Notes: generated by a model from the letters alone, not told the origin. A DNA stretch of 64,000 nucleotides from Methanoregula sp. (GCF_028712425.1 NZ_JAQTQD010000007.1:1-64000); one strand, 5' to 3'. Shown: positions 45,138 through 54,559, counted from the first letter of the stretch. Made by a program: numbers and translations.

Positions 45138-45881
45138 TCACTCCCACGTGTACTTGCTGGCAAAGGGCCGTTTGCTCGCGGGTACGATCTTCGAATACTC
45201 TGCGGAAAAGACCGGGTCCGGATCGATGGTGAAGGTCCGGACAAAATCTTCGAGGATTGGCCGAATCGCCTTTTTCTCATCTTCGGTGAGTTTCTTCTGT
45301 TCCGCTCCCCCCCCAAGGCAGGTATTGTCAATGCGGCCCCGAACAATGATCTCACCGCCATGAATGCCGCTCCCGACACCCCGCCCGCTGACGGGAGCTA
45401 CTCCGTCTGTGCCCAGGACAATCACGAGCCCTCCCGCCATGTACTCCCCGAGAAACGCTCGGGCAGAGCCTCCGACAACAAGGATGGGGCGTTTCGTTTG
45501 GTATTCCTTCATGTTGATGCCCCCGCGGTACCCGATATTGTCCCGGACATAGACCCGGCCGCCCCGCATGCTGTGGGCTACCGCATCCCCGGCACTGCCA
45601 TGGATGACGACCTTGCCGTTGTCCATGGTGTTGCCGGGGGCATGATCGGCATTGCCGTGGACGATGACGGTCGGGCCGCTCATGAACATGGCGAGGTCCC
45701 CGCCCGGTACGCCATTGACCGTTATGGTTACATCATCTCCCCGGATCCCGTCGCCGATGAACCGCTGGCCGAGGACGTTGTCGAGAATGATGTCCTTCTC
45801 GCCGCTGGCAACGAGAGCCCGGACCCGCTGGTTGAGGACCTGGTACGGCATGTCTTTTGCATTGATGCGAACTTCTCCCAT
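45138..45881 (-). CDS. gltB3: Glutamate synthase GXGXG (alpha-subunit C-terminal) protein
   Basis: 247 residues forming the right-handed beta-helix of the glutamate synthase C-terminal domain, with repeating G-x-x-G-x-x-x-G: GQRFIGDGIRGDDVTITVNG, GSAGDAVAHSMRGGRVYVRDNIGYRGGINM, GGEIIVRGRIDNTCLGGG. In archaea this domain is a stand-alone gene. It sits between the synthase-domain gene and the FrhB-like gene with gaps of 3 and 5 bp. Confidence 0.9.
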   Translation of the reverse strand: MGEVRINAKDMPYQVLNQRVRALVASGEKDIILDNVLGQRFIGDGIRGDDVTITVNGVPGGDLAMFMSGPTVIVHGNADHAPGNTMDNGKVVIHGSAGDAVAHSMRGGRVYVRDNIGYRGGINMKEYQTKRPILVVGGSARAFLGEYMAGGLVIVLGTDGVAPVSGRGVGSGIHGGEIIVRGRIDNTCLGGGAEQKKLTEDEKKAIRPILEDFVRTFTIDPDPVFSAEYSKIVPASKRPFASKYTWE

Positions 45882-45884
45882 TGC

Positions 45885-47396
45885 CTATGCTCCTACGGTT
45901 TTTACGTCAAGCACGTTCATCAGCCCTTCATCGAGCATGTATCCCCGGAGCCGGTCACGGTTGCCGCGCAGGCTCTCGATGCTGTTGATCCCGGCGGCCC
46001 CCATCAGTTCGGCAAGTTCAAGGGTCCACCCGTGGATCAGGTTCTCGACCTGGACTGCGTTAACCTCCGGGTCCAGCCGGGCAACAAGTTCCGGCTTCTG
46101 GGTTGCGATCCCCCAGGCGCAGGTGCCGCGGTAGCAGGTGCCGCAGACCCGGCAGCCCATGGCAATGAGCGCGGATGTCCCGATATACACGGCATCGGCG
46201 CCAAGGCAGATGATCTTCGCTACATCGGCGCTTTCCCGGATCCCGCCGCTTGCGATGATGGAGACTTCGTTGCGGATCCCCTGTTGCCGGAGTTTTGCGT
46301 CAACACTAGCGACGGCAGCTTCAACCGGAATGCCGACATGATCGCGGAACACCCGGGGCGTTGCGCCGCTGCCCCCGCGGAAACCGTCCACGACAACAGC
46401 ATCCGCCCCGGACCGGGCAATACCGGCGGCGATGGCAGCCGAGTTGTGGACCGCTGCGATCTTTACGAAGACCGGTTTTTTCCATTCGGTTGCTTCTTTC
46501 AGGCCACGGACAAGTTGTTTTAAGTCCTCGATGCTGTAGATGTCGTGGTGTGGTGCCGGGCTGATTGCATCGCTGCCCTCCGGGATCATGCGGGTGCAGG
46601 AGATATCGGCACAGACCTTATCACCCGGGAGGTGTCCCCCGATACCCGGTTTTGCACCCTGCCCGATCTTGATCTCGATGGCAGCTCCCCGCTCAAGATA
46701 ATTGATGTCCACGCCGAACCGGCCGGATGCTACCTGGACGATCATGTGGTCCTGGTACGGGTAGAGCGATTCGTGGAGCCCCCCTTCCCCTGTGCCCATG
46801 AATGTCCCGATGCGGCTTGCTGCTTTTACCAGGGCCGTCTGGGCGTTTAAGCTGATAGCCCCGTAACTCATGTGACCGATCATGACGGGAGTCTCGATCT
46901 GGAGATTGGGCGAGAGTTTTGTGCAGAGCTGGACATCGCCATTTTCGAGGTGCCGCAGGTCAAGGGATGACGGCTTCTTCCCGATATAGGTACGCAGTTC
47001 CATGGGCTCCCGGAGCGGGTCGATGCTGGGGTTGGTCACCTGGCAGGCGTCCAGGAGGAGGCGGTCGAAGATGATCGGGTAGGGCAGTGCATTTCCCATG
47101 CCGGCAAGGACAATCTTTCCGGTCTTTGCCTGGTTGAAGATCGCTTCCCGCGCCTCGCGTGTCCATACCGGGTGGCTCCGGTAATCCCCGGGCTTCTCTT
47201 CAATCTCGATTGCGTCGCGCGGACAGAAGGCAAGGCAGCGGTGGCAGGCAACGCAGTTGCGTGATTGTATCTGGATCCCGTCGCCCTCTTCACGGAACAC
47301 TCCGTATGAGCAGTTCTCGATACAGCGTTTGCACTGCATGCAGCGTTCCGTGTCGATCTTCACCCGGTATTTCAGGGGAGTGCTGCCGATGCTCAT
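45885..47396 (-). CDS. gltB2: Glutamate synthase central (FMN/Fe-S) subunit
   Basis: Makes glutamate from 2-oxoglutarate and ammonia. 503 residues: an N-terminal two-cluster ferredoxin domain (CMQCKRCIENCSYG, CVACHRCLAFCPRDA) and the FMN-binding barrel (GHMSYGAISLNAQTALVKAA, GTGEGGLHES, KIGQGAKPGIGGHLPGDKV, DGFRGGSGATPRVFRDHVG). The late C-x5-C-x4-C motif for the 3Fe-4S cluster appears in CRVCGTCYRGTCAWG. ATGA overlap with the amidotransferase gene. Confidence 0.95.
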   Translation of the reverse strand: MSIGSTPLKYRVKIDTERCMQCKRCIENCSYGVFREEGDGIQIQSRNCVACHRCLAFCPRDAIEIEEKPGDYRSHPVWTREAREAIFNQAKTGKIVLAGMGNALPYPIIFDRLLLDACQVTNPSIDPLREPMELRTYIGKKPSSLDLRHLENGDVQLCTKLSPNLQIETPVMIGHMSYGAISLNAQTALVKAASRIGTFMGTGEGGLHESLYPYQDHMIVQVASGRFGVDINYLERGAAIEIKIGQGAKPGIGGHLPGDKVCADISCTRMIPEGSDAISPAPHHDIYSIEDLKQLVRGLKEATEWKKPVFVKIAAVHNSAAIAAGIARSGADAVVVDGFRGGSGATPRVFRDHVGIPVEAAVASVDAKLRQQGIRNEVSIIASGGIRESADVAKIICLGADAVYIGTSALIAMGCRVCGTCYRGTCAWGIATQKPELVARLDPEVNAVQVENLIHGWTLELAELMGAAGINSIESLRGNRDRLRGYMLDEGLMNVLDVKTVGA

Positions 47397-48445
47397 GCGT
47401 ACAACCTCCCGATTACCGGTTCACCGGCACCGGGCATCCGGATGTTCGTAACATCGTCATCGATCCTGCGGATCGCCGCCTCCTCGCTGGAGATGAAGAG
47501 CCGGTCGCCACTCTCCGCGGCAACGAGGGGACGGAGCTTGATGCGATCGGTGAACCCACAGAGCAGGTTCTCTTTTGCCACGCAGATCGCAAAGGGTCCG
47601 TTCATCAGCGCAGGGCCGTAGGCAAGCCGGAGGGCCCGGTTCAGTTCCTGGTCTTTCTTCTGCATGCGGTCGATCTCATCCCAGAATGGGGGCGCGAATG
47701 CCCGGACTGCCATTTCTTCCGAGAGCCCGTGCTTCCGCACAAGGAGATCGATGAGGTATGCAACGACTTCCGTGTCCGTGTGCATCGTGCACTTGTACCC
47801 GAAACTTTCTATGTACCTCCGGTTTGTGCCATAGGAGGTGATCTCGCCATTGTGGACAACACTCCAGTTCAGCAGGTTGAACGGGTGTGCGCCTCCCCAC
47901 CAGCCGGCCGTGTTCGTCGGGTAGCGGTTATGCGCAAGCCAGAGGTATCCCTTGTAATCCTGGATCCGGTAAAAGTTCGCCACGTCTTCCGGCCAGCCGG
48001 CTGCTTTGAAGACGCCCAGGTTTTTTCCGGAGGAAAAGATTAGCGCGCCGTTCCTCTCGCTGTTGACTTTCATCACAAGCGAGGTGATGATGTCTTCCTC
48101 CGGTGAGGTGCTCTTGGGCATCATGCTCGGGTTCGGCCGGAAAAAGTAGCGCCAGGGAGTATGGACTTTACGCAGGCCGGGCTGCTCATACGTTTTTATC
48201 TGTTCGTCATGGATGATCATGCCCCATTTCTCTAGGAGGTCTTCAAGCGGAACCTTGTGTTCACGGATGTTATCAAAGAAGACATGAAGGGCATAGTACT
48301 CCTTGTAATCCGGATAAATGCCGTATGCAACATATCCGGATCCTTCACCGCTGCCCCGCTCGTCCATCGAAGCAAGTGCCTCCCGGATCTTCGAGCCGTC
48401 CATGCACTGGCGGCTCCGGTCAATTACACCAATTATTCCACACAT
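47393..48445 (-). CDS. gltB1: Glutamate synthase amidotransferase subunit (class II GATase)
   Basis: Releases ammonia from glutamine for the synthase subunit. 350 residues opening with MCGIIGVID, so the N-terminal nucleophile Cys2 is exposed after Met removal. Later marks are LAHNRYPTNTAGWWGGAHPFNLLNWSVVHNGEI and the TDTEVVAYLID segment, as in class II amidotransferases. It heads the minus-strand run gltB1-gltB2-gltB3-frhB-like and shares its upstream region with the divergent second glnA. Confidence 0.93.
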   Translation of the reverse strand: MCGIIGVIDRSRQCMDGSKIREALASMDERGSGEGSGYVAYGIYPDYKEYYALHVFFDNIREHKVPLEDLLEKWGMIIHDEQIKTYEQPGLRKVHTPWRYFFRPNPSMMPKSTSPEEDIITSLVMKVNSERNGALIFSSGKNLGVFKAAGWPEDVANFYRIQDYKGYLWLAHNRYPTNTAGWWGGAHPFNLLNWSVVHNGEITSYGTNRRYIESFGYKCTMHTDTEVVAYLIDLLVRKHGLSEEMAVRAFAPPFWDEIDRMQKKDQELNRALRLAYGPALMNGPFAICVAKENLLCGFTDRIKLRPLVAAESGDRLFISSEEAAIRRIDDDVTNIRMPGAGEPVIGRLYA

Positions 48446-48540
48446 AGCATCACGAATAATCCTGGTTTCTCCTTACTGGCACTGAATCCTTATCCAGTGA
48501 GTGGTTGCAAGGCTGCATAATCAGGTTAGTTCAATAAGTA

Positions 48541-48569
48541 TTTATATTGGCTGATGGAACATTCCTTCC
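48541..48569 (+). promoter_or_regulatory. TATA box and NrpR-type operator of the second glnA
   Basis: TTTATATT at 48541-48548 is followed by GGAACATTCCTTCC at 48556-48569, exactly the GGAA-N6-TTCC consensus of the methanogen nitrogen repressor NrpR. The operator lies between the TATA box and the expected transcription start, three bases before the ATG, where bound repressor would block transcription. NrpR itself is not in the window. Confidence 0.6.
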
Positions 48570-48572
48570 AGT

Positions 48573-49898
48573 ATGACAACGGACGTACAAAAACTTCTGA
48601 AAAAAATGGAAGCGGAGAACGTCAAATTCATCCGCCTGCAGTTCACGGATATCCAGGGTTTGCCGAAAAACGTGTCAATCCCGGCCATCCAGGCAGAGAA
48701 AGCACTGACCGACGGCATCTGGTTTGACGGTTCTTCGATTGAGGGCTTTGCGCGGATCGAGGAGTCCGACATGCTCCTCAAACCGGACCCCGCAACCTAT
48801 GCGGTTCTCCCCTGGAGGCCGAATGAGGGAAAGGTCGCACGCTTCATCTGTGATATCCAGACCTATGGCAACAAGCCGTTTGAGGGTGATCCCCGCAATG
48901 TGCTCAGGAAGACCATTGCCGAAGCAGCGAAGATGGGATTCACGTTCAACACCGGCCCGGAACTGGAGTTTTTCCTGTTCCGGATGATCGATGGTATGCC
49001 GACAACAGAGTTCGAGGACCGCGGGGCCTACTTCGATCTTGCGCCAACGGACGCTGCAGAAGATGTCCGCCGCGATGTTGTCCTCGCCCTCAGTGACATG
49101 GGATTCGAGATCGAGGCTTCCCATCACGAAGTCGCAGACAGCCAGCACGAGATCGATTTCAAGTACGGCGATGTGCTCACTACCGCAGACCGGGTCATCA
49201 CCTTCAAGTTTGCCGCAAAGTCCATTGCCCTGCAGTATGGCTTGCATGCCTCATTCATGGCAAAGCCGATTGCCGGCATCAACGGCAGTGGTATGCACAC
49301 CCACGGATCCCTTTCAAAGAATGGCAAAAATGCATTCTATGATCCCAATGCAGAGCTCCAGCTCTCCGATACCGCAATGTACTACATAGGCGGTCTCCTG
49401 AAACATGCAAAGGCGATCACCCGCGTGGCAAACCCGACCATCAACTCGTACAAGCGCCTCGTCCCCGGGTATGAAGCGCCCTGTTACATTTCCTGGAGCG
49501 CAGCCAACCGCTCGGCCCTTGTCCGCATACCGGCAGCCCGAGGCAACAGCACGCGTGCTGAGTTCCGGAGCCCGGACCCCATGTGCAACCCGTACCTCAC
49601 CTTTGCCTGCATGCTTGCTGCCGGGCTCGATGGTGTCAAAAACAAGATCATGCCGCCGGACATGACCAACTCCAACATCTATCACATGGATGCAAAGCTC
49701 AGGAAGAAGCTCCGTATCGACATGCTGCCGGGAAGCCTTGCGGAATCTAATGCCGCGCTTCTCAAGGATGATGTGCTCTGCAAAACCCTGGGCGTTCACG
49801 TTGTCGACAATCTCAGCCGCCTTGCAGAGTTGGAGACCGATGCATTCCGGCTCACGGTTCACCCATGGGAACTTGACCGGTACCTGGCAACCTATTGA
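48573..49898 (+). CDS. glnA: Glutamine synthetase type I (paralog 2)
   Basis: 441 residues with the same GS-I motifs as paralog 1 (WFDGSSIEGFARIEESDM, GPELEFFLF, GMHTHGSL, AARGNSTRAEFRSPDP). The two differ mainly by conservative changes and at the N-terminus. The ATG follows directly on an NrpR-like operator, suggesting this copy is the nitrogen-controlled one. mRNA is probably nearly leaderless. Confidence 0.97.
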   Translation: MTTDVQKLLKKMEAENVKFIRLQFTDIQGLPKNVSIPAIQAEKALTDGIWFDGSSIEGFARIEESDMLLKPDPATYAVLPWRPNEGKVARFICDIQTYGNKPFEGDPRNVLRKTIAEAAKMGFTFNTGPELEFFLFRMIDGMPTTEFEDRGAYFDLAPTDAAEDVRRDVVLALSDMGFEIEASHHEVADSQHEIDFKYGDVLTTADRVITFKFAAKSIALQYGLHASFMAKPIAGINGSGMHTHGSLSKNGKNAFYDPNAELQLSDTAMYYIGGLLKHAKAITRVANPTINSYKRLVPGYEAPCYISWSAANRSALVRIPAARGNSTRAEFRSPDPMCNPYLTFACMLAAGLDGVKNKIMPPDMTNSNIYHMDAKLRKKLRIDMLPGSLAESNAALLKDDVLCKTLGVHVVDNLSRLAELETDAFRLTVHPWELDRYLATY

Positions 49899-50112
49899 AG
49901 CCGTAGCTTTGTGAAGGATATGGAACGCAGGATTGTACCAGAAGATCAGACAAACGGGATGCGGGGTGCGACCTGCATCCCTCGCTCTGCAATCCACGTT
50001 CCCGTATTTTTTTCCTGGCCGCCGGAAATGCGGCACGTCCCCGGATCGGTAAACCGCTCCTGCCGTTCCTGCGGATCCAATGGTTGTCTTTCCATCACGG
50101 GCAGGTGCAACG
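49899..50112. other. Short gene-free gap
   Basis: No ORF or clear promoter seen. It precedes the KaiC-like/PEP-synthase-domain fusion, whose track start at 50080 lies inside this gap. Confidence 0.4.
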
Positions 50113-52656
50113 ATGCATGACCGGGTAAGCACCGGGATGTCCGGCTTCGACCGGGTCATCGATGGCCTGCGGCTCGGGGATAATGTTGTCTGGCAGGTGG
50201 ACTCGATCCCGGACTACCAGCGGATGGTGGAGCCCTATGCCCGGCAGGCTTTGCTGGATGGCCGGAGGCTCGTGTATGTCCGGTTCGGGAGCCATGAACC
50301 GCTGTTGCAGGAAGCGGCGGAGATCCAGGTTTATCACGTTGATCCAACGCTGGGATTCGAGCACTTTGCAACAGAGGTGCACAATCTCGTTGAACGCGAA
50401 GGGAAGAAGGCCTTCTATGTCTTTGACTGCCTGACGGACCTCCTCCAGTACTGGTACTCTGACCTGATGATAGGGAATTTTTTCCGGGTCAGCTGCCCCT
50501 TCCTGTACGAACTGGACACGATTGCCTACTTTGCCATCATCCGTAATGCCCATACGTACGGGACCATTGCCGGGATCCGGGAGACAACCCAGCTCCTTCT
50601 CGATCTGTATCTCGTGAACGGCAGGATCTACATCCACCCGCTCAAGGTCTGGCAGCGCTACTCCCCGACCATGTTCTTCCCGCACCTGATCCGCGGGAAC
50701 GAGGCCGTGTGCATCACCGCGAGTTCTGAAGTCGCAGAGCTCTTCTCCAGTGTCGAGCGCAAAGGCGAGAGGCTGGATTACTGGACGGTGGCGTTTGATC
50801 GTGCACACGAAGCCCTCGCCCTTCCGGCAAAACAACAGGAACCGGTCAAGCGTTCGCTCATGAACATCCTGATTGGCAGGCCATCCCGGATGTTCGAACT
50901 CTGTGCCCGGTACTTCTCCCTTGCCGATATTCTCGCTATCGGCTCGCGGGAAGTCGGGACCGGATTTATCGGCGGGAAGAGCGTGGGCATGCTGCTTGCA
51001 CGGAAGATTCTGGAGAAAGACGGGGGCGACCGGTTCACGCCCTATTTGGAACCGCACGACTCGTTCTACCTCGGGTCAGACATCTTCTACACCTACATTG
51101 TCCAGAACGGATGGTGGCGTCTCCGTACAAAACAGAAAACCCGGGAGGGATATTACAAGTACGCGCCCGAGCTCCAGGAGAAACTCCTGCAGGGAGAGTT
51201 CCCCAACACGATCCGCGAACAGTTCATGCAGATGCTGGAGTACTTCGGGCAGTCGCCTATCATCGTGCGTTCCAGTTCTCTGCTTGAAGATGATTTCGGG
51301 AATTCCTTTTCCGGTAAGTACAAGAGCGTGTTCTGTGCAAACCAGGGAAGCCCGGAAGAACGGTATGAAGCCTTTGAAAAAGCCGTCCGCACGGTGTATG
51401 CCAGCACCATGGGAGAGGACGCTCTCGACTACCGGATGACCCGGGGGCTCGTTGACCAGGACGAGCAGATGGCGATTCTGGTCCAGCGGGTGTCGGGGGA
51501 CCAGTACGAGGATGACTATTTCCCACACGTTGCCGGGGTGGGAAATTCTTCGAACCTCTACATCTGGGAAAAAACCATGGACATGGATGCCGGGATGCTG
51601 CGGCTGGTCTTCGGGCTCGGTACTCGCGCCGTGGACCGGACTGTCGGCGATTATGCCCGGATTGTCTGCCTGGACGATCCCTCGCGCCTGCCACCGATGA
51701 GTTATGGCGATGAGAAGAAATTCTCCCAGCACATGGTCGATGTTCTCTCTCTTACGGAGAATATATGGTGCAACCGGGCACTGGAAGAATTTGTGTCGTA
51801 TGATCTGAAAGCGGACCGGGCACTCTTCATGAGTGTCGATTCCCAGACCGTGAACCGGCTGCGGGAGATCGGGCGGACGGATATCAAAGTACCCTACATC
51901 CTCGATTTCAAGAACCTGCTCACTGAGACGGAATTTCCTGCGCTGATGAAAGACATGCTCGCGCTGCTTTCAACCGTGTACGATTATCCTGTTGATATCG
52001 AGTTCACCGCGAATTTCAAATCGGAACGTAACTTCCGGGTGAATCTTTTACAGTGCCGCCCGCTCCAGACGCGTGGCCTTGGGAGGACCGTGGAGCTGCC
52101 GTATCTTGCCGATGTCAATGACTGCATTTTTTCCGGCAAAGGAAATTTTATGGGGGGGAATGTTCGGATCCCGCTCGACTTTATCATTTACATCAGCCCC
52201 CAGGAGTATCTACAGCTGAGCGAACAGGACAAGCATGCGGTTGCACGGCAGATTGGGGTCCTGAACAGCCGGCTGAAAGGAAAGATCGTGATGCTGCTTG
52301 GCCCGGGCAGATGGGGCACAACGACGCCGATGCTGGGAGTGCCGGTACGGTTTGCCGAGATCAGCAACATGGCGATTATTGGTGAGGTGGCATCCATGGA
52401 AGCCGGGTTCATGCCGGAATTATCCTATGGCAGCCATTTCTTCCAGGACATTGTGGAGTCCGGCATTTTTTATGTGGCGATTTTTGACGGGCAGAAAGAT
52501 GTTGTCTTCAACCCCCACCGTATCCGGGATCAGGCAAATCGTATCGCAGAAATTTCCGGGGAGAATGATCAGCTTTCGCATGTTATTCACGTGGTCCCGG
52601 CTCCGGGAATTGAAGTCTATTCAGATATCATAACGCAGACCGTCCTGTGTAAATGA
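50113..52656 (+). CDS. Fusion of a degenerate KaiC-like domain with a PEP/pyruvate-binding (PEP-synthase N-terminal) domain
   Basis: 847 residues. The N-terminal 230 resemble KaiC/RadA ATPases (VSTGMSGFDRVIDGLRLGDNVVW, and FYVFDCLTDLLQYW like Walker B), but the Walker A GxxGxGK is replaced by QVDSIPDYQRM, so ATP binding there is doubtful. Residues about 285-660 are a PEP-synthase/PPDK N-terminal domain: GFIGGKSVGMLLARKIL, PIIVRSSSLLEDDFGNSFSGKYKSVF, MAILVQRVSG. There is no phosphohistidine swivel or PEP-binding barrel. ATG 50113 has AGGTG upstream. Position between glnA and amt suggests an energy- or carbon-sensing role in nitrogen control; this is inference. Confidence 0.75.
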   Translation: MHDRVSTGMSGFDRVIDGLRLGDNVVWQVDSIPDYQRMVEPYARQALLDGRRLVYVRFGSHEPLLQEAAEIQVYHVDPTLGFEHFATEVHNLVEREGKKAFYVFDCLTDLLQYWYSDLMIGNFFRVSCPFLYELDTIAYFAIIRNAHTYGTIAGIRETTQLLLDLYLVNGRIYIHPLKVWQRYSPTMFFPHLIRGNEAVCITASSEVAELFSSVERKGERLDYWTVAFDRAHEALALPAKQQEPVKRSLMNILIGRPSRMFELCARYFSLADILAIGSREVGTGFIGGKSVGMLLARKILEKDGGDRFTPYLEPHDSFYLGSDIFYTYIVQNGWWRLRTKQKTREGYYKYAPELQEKLLQGEFPNTIREQFMQMLEYFGQSPIIVRSSSLLEDDFGNSFSGKYKSVFCANQGSPEERYEAFEKAVRTVYASTMGEDALDYRMTRGLVDQDEQMAILVQRVSGDQYEDDYFPHVAGVGNSSNLYIWEKTMDMDAGMLRLVFGLGTRAVDRTVGDYARIVCLDDPSRLPPMSYGDEKKFSQHMVDVLSLTENIWCNRALEEFVSYDLKADRALFMSVDSQTVNRLREIGRTDIKVPYILDFKNLLTETEFPALMKDMLALLSTVYDYPVDIEFTANFKSERNFRVNLLQCRPLQTRGLGRTVELPYLADVNDCIFSGKGNFMGGNVRIPLDFIIYISPQEYLQLSEQDKHAVARQIGVLNSRLKGKIVMLLGPGRWGTTTPMLGVPVRFAEISNMAIIGEVASMEAGFMPELSYGSHFFQDIVESGIFYVAIFDGQKDVVFNPHRIRDQANRIAEISGENDQLSHVIHVVPAPGIEVYSDIITQTVLCK

Positions 52657-52690
52657 AATGAAAAATGTTCGGGGAAAAATCATGAAAAAA

Positions 52691-52803
52691 GGTACCATGA
52701 ATCTGCAATGAAAACGGCCTCCCTGGAACAGGGGGAACTCACTCCAAAAAGAGAGGTACCGGATTTATCTTCCGGCACTAGCCTCCCTGGAAGGAGATGT
52801 TCC
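52691..52803 (+). repeat. 64-bp imperfect direct repeat upstream of amt
   Basis: GGTACC occurs at 52691 and 52755, and CCTCCCTGGAA at 52718 and 52782; both pairs are exactly 64 bp apart, with 21 bp between the two words in each unit. Unit 2 also has the hairpin CCGGA/TCCGG and a near-operator GGAA-N7-TTCC (52789-52803). A double regulatory site for the amt-glnK operon is likely. Confidence 0.6.
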
Positions 52804-52874
52804 TGAAAGGATCACGGGAAGATCCGTGGTCTTTCTGCTAAGGGGATAGTGCAAACAGATAGCAGGTGAAAAAA

Positions 52875-54077
52875 ATGGCACTAGATTCTGGAGCAACTGC
52901 ATGGATCCTTGCCTCAACGGCGCTCGTCATGCTCATGACGCCCGCGGTGGGATTCTTTTATGGGGGACTTGTTCGCAGGAAAAATCTGATCTCCATGATC
53001 ACCCTGTCGTTCGTCGCCTTTGCACTGGTGAGTATCCAGTGGGTTGTGATCGGGTACTCGTTTGCATTTGGATCCGATGTCAACGGGTTCATCGGAAATC
53101 TTGAGTACATGGGATTGAACAACGTGACCATGGAACCCGGGGCCTTCAGTCCGATCGTGCCGGGGCTCTTGTTCATGGTCTTCCAGCTCGTGTTCGCTGC
53201 GGTGACGATGGCTATCGTAACGTCGGGCATTGCCGAACGCGTCAAATTCAGTGCGTATCTGGTGTTTGCCCTGATCTGGACAACGATTGTCTACGATCCG
53301 CTCGCGCACTGGGTGTGGGGCGGCGGCTGGGCGGCACAGTTCGGTGCGCTGGATTTTGCTGGGGGGACGGTAGTCCACATCAGCTCAGGATTTGCAGCGC
53401 TTGCGCTCGCCCTGGTCATCGGGAAACGTGTCGGCTTTGGCAAATATGTAATGGAACCGAACAATATCCCGCTGACCATTCTTGGGGCGGCGCTCCTCTG
53501 GTTCGGGTGGTTCGGGTTCAATGCCGGCAGCGCGGTTGCGGCAAACGGCCTTGCAGCGAATGCGTTTGTGACAACAAACACGGCAGCAGCTGCGGGTGCG
53601 CTTGCCTGGATGATCGTCAGCTGGCTCAACGGCAGGCCAAGTTCCCTCGGGTTCGTCAGCGGTGCTGTTGCAGGGCTTGTATCGATCACACCGGCAGCGG
53701 GGTTCGTGACACCGATGGCAGCAATCGTGATCGGCGCTGTCGGGGGTGTGTTCTGCTACTGCATCATGCTCTGGCGCATCAGGAAAGGCCTTGATGAGAG
53801 CCTTGACGCGTGGGCAATCCACGGCATGGGCGGTCTCTGGGGTGCACTCGCAACCGGTATCTTTGCGGTGGCTGCCGTTAACGGTGCATCGGGTCTTATC
53901 GAAGGAAATGTGCACCAGTTTGTGGCAAACGCAGCGGGAGCGTTTGCAGCGGTTGCTTATGCATTCGTGGTTACCTACCTCCTTGCACTTGCAATCGACA
54001 AGACGATCGGCCTGCGCGTATCGGAAGAAGAAGAGTATGTCGGCCTTGATCTATCGCAGCACGGTGAACGCTGCTAA
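52875..54077 (+). CDS. amtB: Ammonium transporter Amt
   Basis: 400 residues, eleven predicted membrane helices. Amt hallmarks are [22 protein letters not shown], the gate region, [21 protein letters not shown] and the twin pore histidines (the first in VVHISSG, the second in [10 protein letters not shown]). AGGTG precedes ATG 52875, so the GTG at 52866 is not needed. The P-II gene follows 17 bp downstream, the conserved amtB-glnK arrangement. Confidence 0.96.
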   Translation: MALDSGATAWILASTALVMLMTPAVGFFYGGLVRRKNLISMITLSFVAFALVSIQWVVIGYSFAFGSDVNGFIGNLEYMGLNNVTMEPGAFSPIVPGLLFMVFQLVFAAVTMAIVTSGIAERVKFSAYLVFALIWTTIVYDPLAHWVWGGGWAAQFGALDFAGGTVVHISSGFAALALALVIGKRVGFGKYVMEPNNIPLTILGAALLWFGWFGFNAGSAVAANGLAANAFVTTNTAAAAGALAWMIVSWLNGRPSSLGFVSGAVAGLVSITPAAGFVTPMAAIVIGAVGGVFCYCIMLWRIRKGLDESLDAWAIHGMGGLWGALATGIFAVAAVNGASGLIEGNVHQFVANAAGAFAAVAYAFVVTYLLALAIDKTIGLRVSEEEEYVGLDLSQHGERC

Positions 54078-54094
54078 AATGGGGGTGAACCAGT

Positions 54095-54559
54095 ATGAAA
54101 ATGATCAAAGCAATCATCAAACCGGAACGATTTGAGTATGTAAAAAAAGCACTGGAGGATAGTGGCTTTCCCGGCATGACGGTGACGGAAGTCCAGGGGC
54201 GGGGCGACCAGAAAGGGATCACCCTGGAGTACCGCAGCGGCCACATGACCGTTGATCTCCTGCCCAAGATCCAGATCGAGATCGTGGTCGAATACAATAA
54301 AGTCGAACACGTCATCACCACGATATTGGAAGCCTGCCGTACCGGAAAGGTGGGAGACGGGCGGATCTTTGTGATGCCGGTTGAACGGGCAATCCGGATC
54401 CGGACTGGTGAGACCCTGGAGGAAAAAACCGTGGGCGGGACGTTTGGTGTCCCGGCATCCAATCCTCCTGTTGAATTCACGACCAGCGTTGAGGACGAGG
54501 AGATGATGGTCTGGCTGGATCTTGCAGGCTCCCAGCCAACTAAGAAGAGCGGGGTGTGA
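54095..54559 (+). CDS. glnK: P-II nitrogen regulator GlnK with C-terminal extension
   Basis: 154 residues; P-II proteins are normally about 112. The first 110 residues are standard: MKMIKAIIKPERFEYVKKALEDSG, a T loop with the Tyr51 equivalent in LEYRSG, and the B loop RTGKVGDGRIFVMPVE that binds ATP/ADP. The final 40 or so (VGGTFGVPASNPPVEFTTSVEDEEMMVWLDL...) are acidic and not part of the fold. It is expected to plug Amt and signal energy and 2-oxoglutarate. GTGA overlap with a second P-II-like gene. Confidence 0.93.
   Translation: MKMIKAIIKPERFEYVKKALEDSGFPGMTVTEVQGRGDQKGITLEYRSGHMTVDLLPKIQIEIVVEYNKVEHVITTILEACRTGKVGDGRIFVMPVERAIRIRTGETLEEKTVGGTFGVPASNPPVEFTTSVEDEEMMVWLDLAGSQPTKKSGV

Noticed and set aside
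45126-46523. 465-aa plus-strand ORF
   Set aside because: Antisense of the glutamate synthase GXGXG and FMN subunits; no family-like sequence.
50095-51057. 320-aa minus-strand ORF
   Set aside because: Antisense of the KaiC-like/PEP-synthase-domain fusion.
52789-52803. GGAAGGAGATGTTCC upstream of amtB as an NrpR operator
   Set aside because: Spacer is seven, not six, bases; mentioned only as a near match within the 64-bp repeat.
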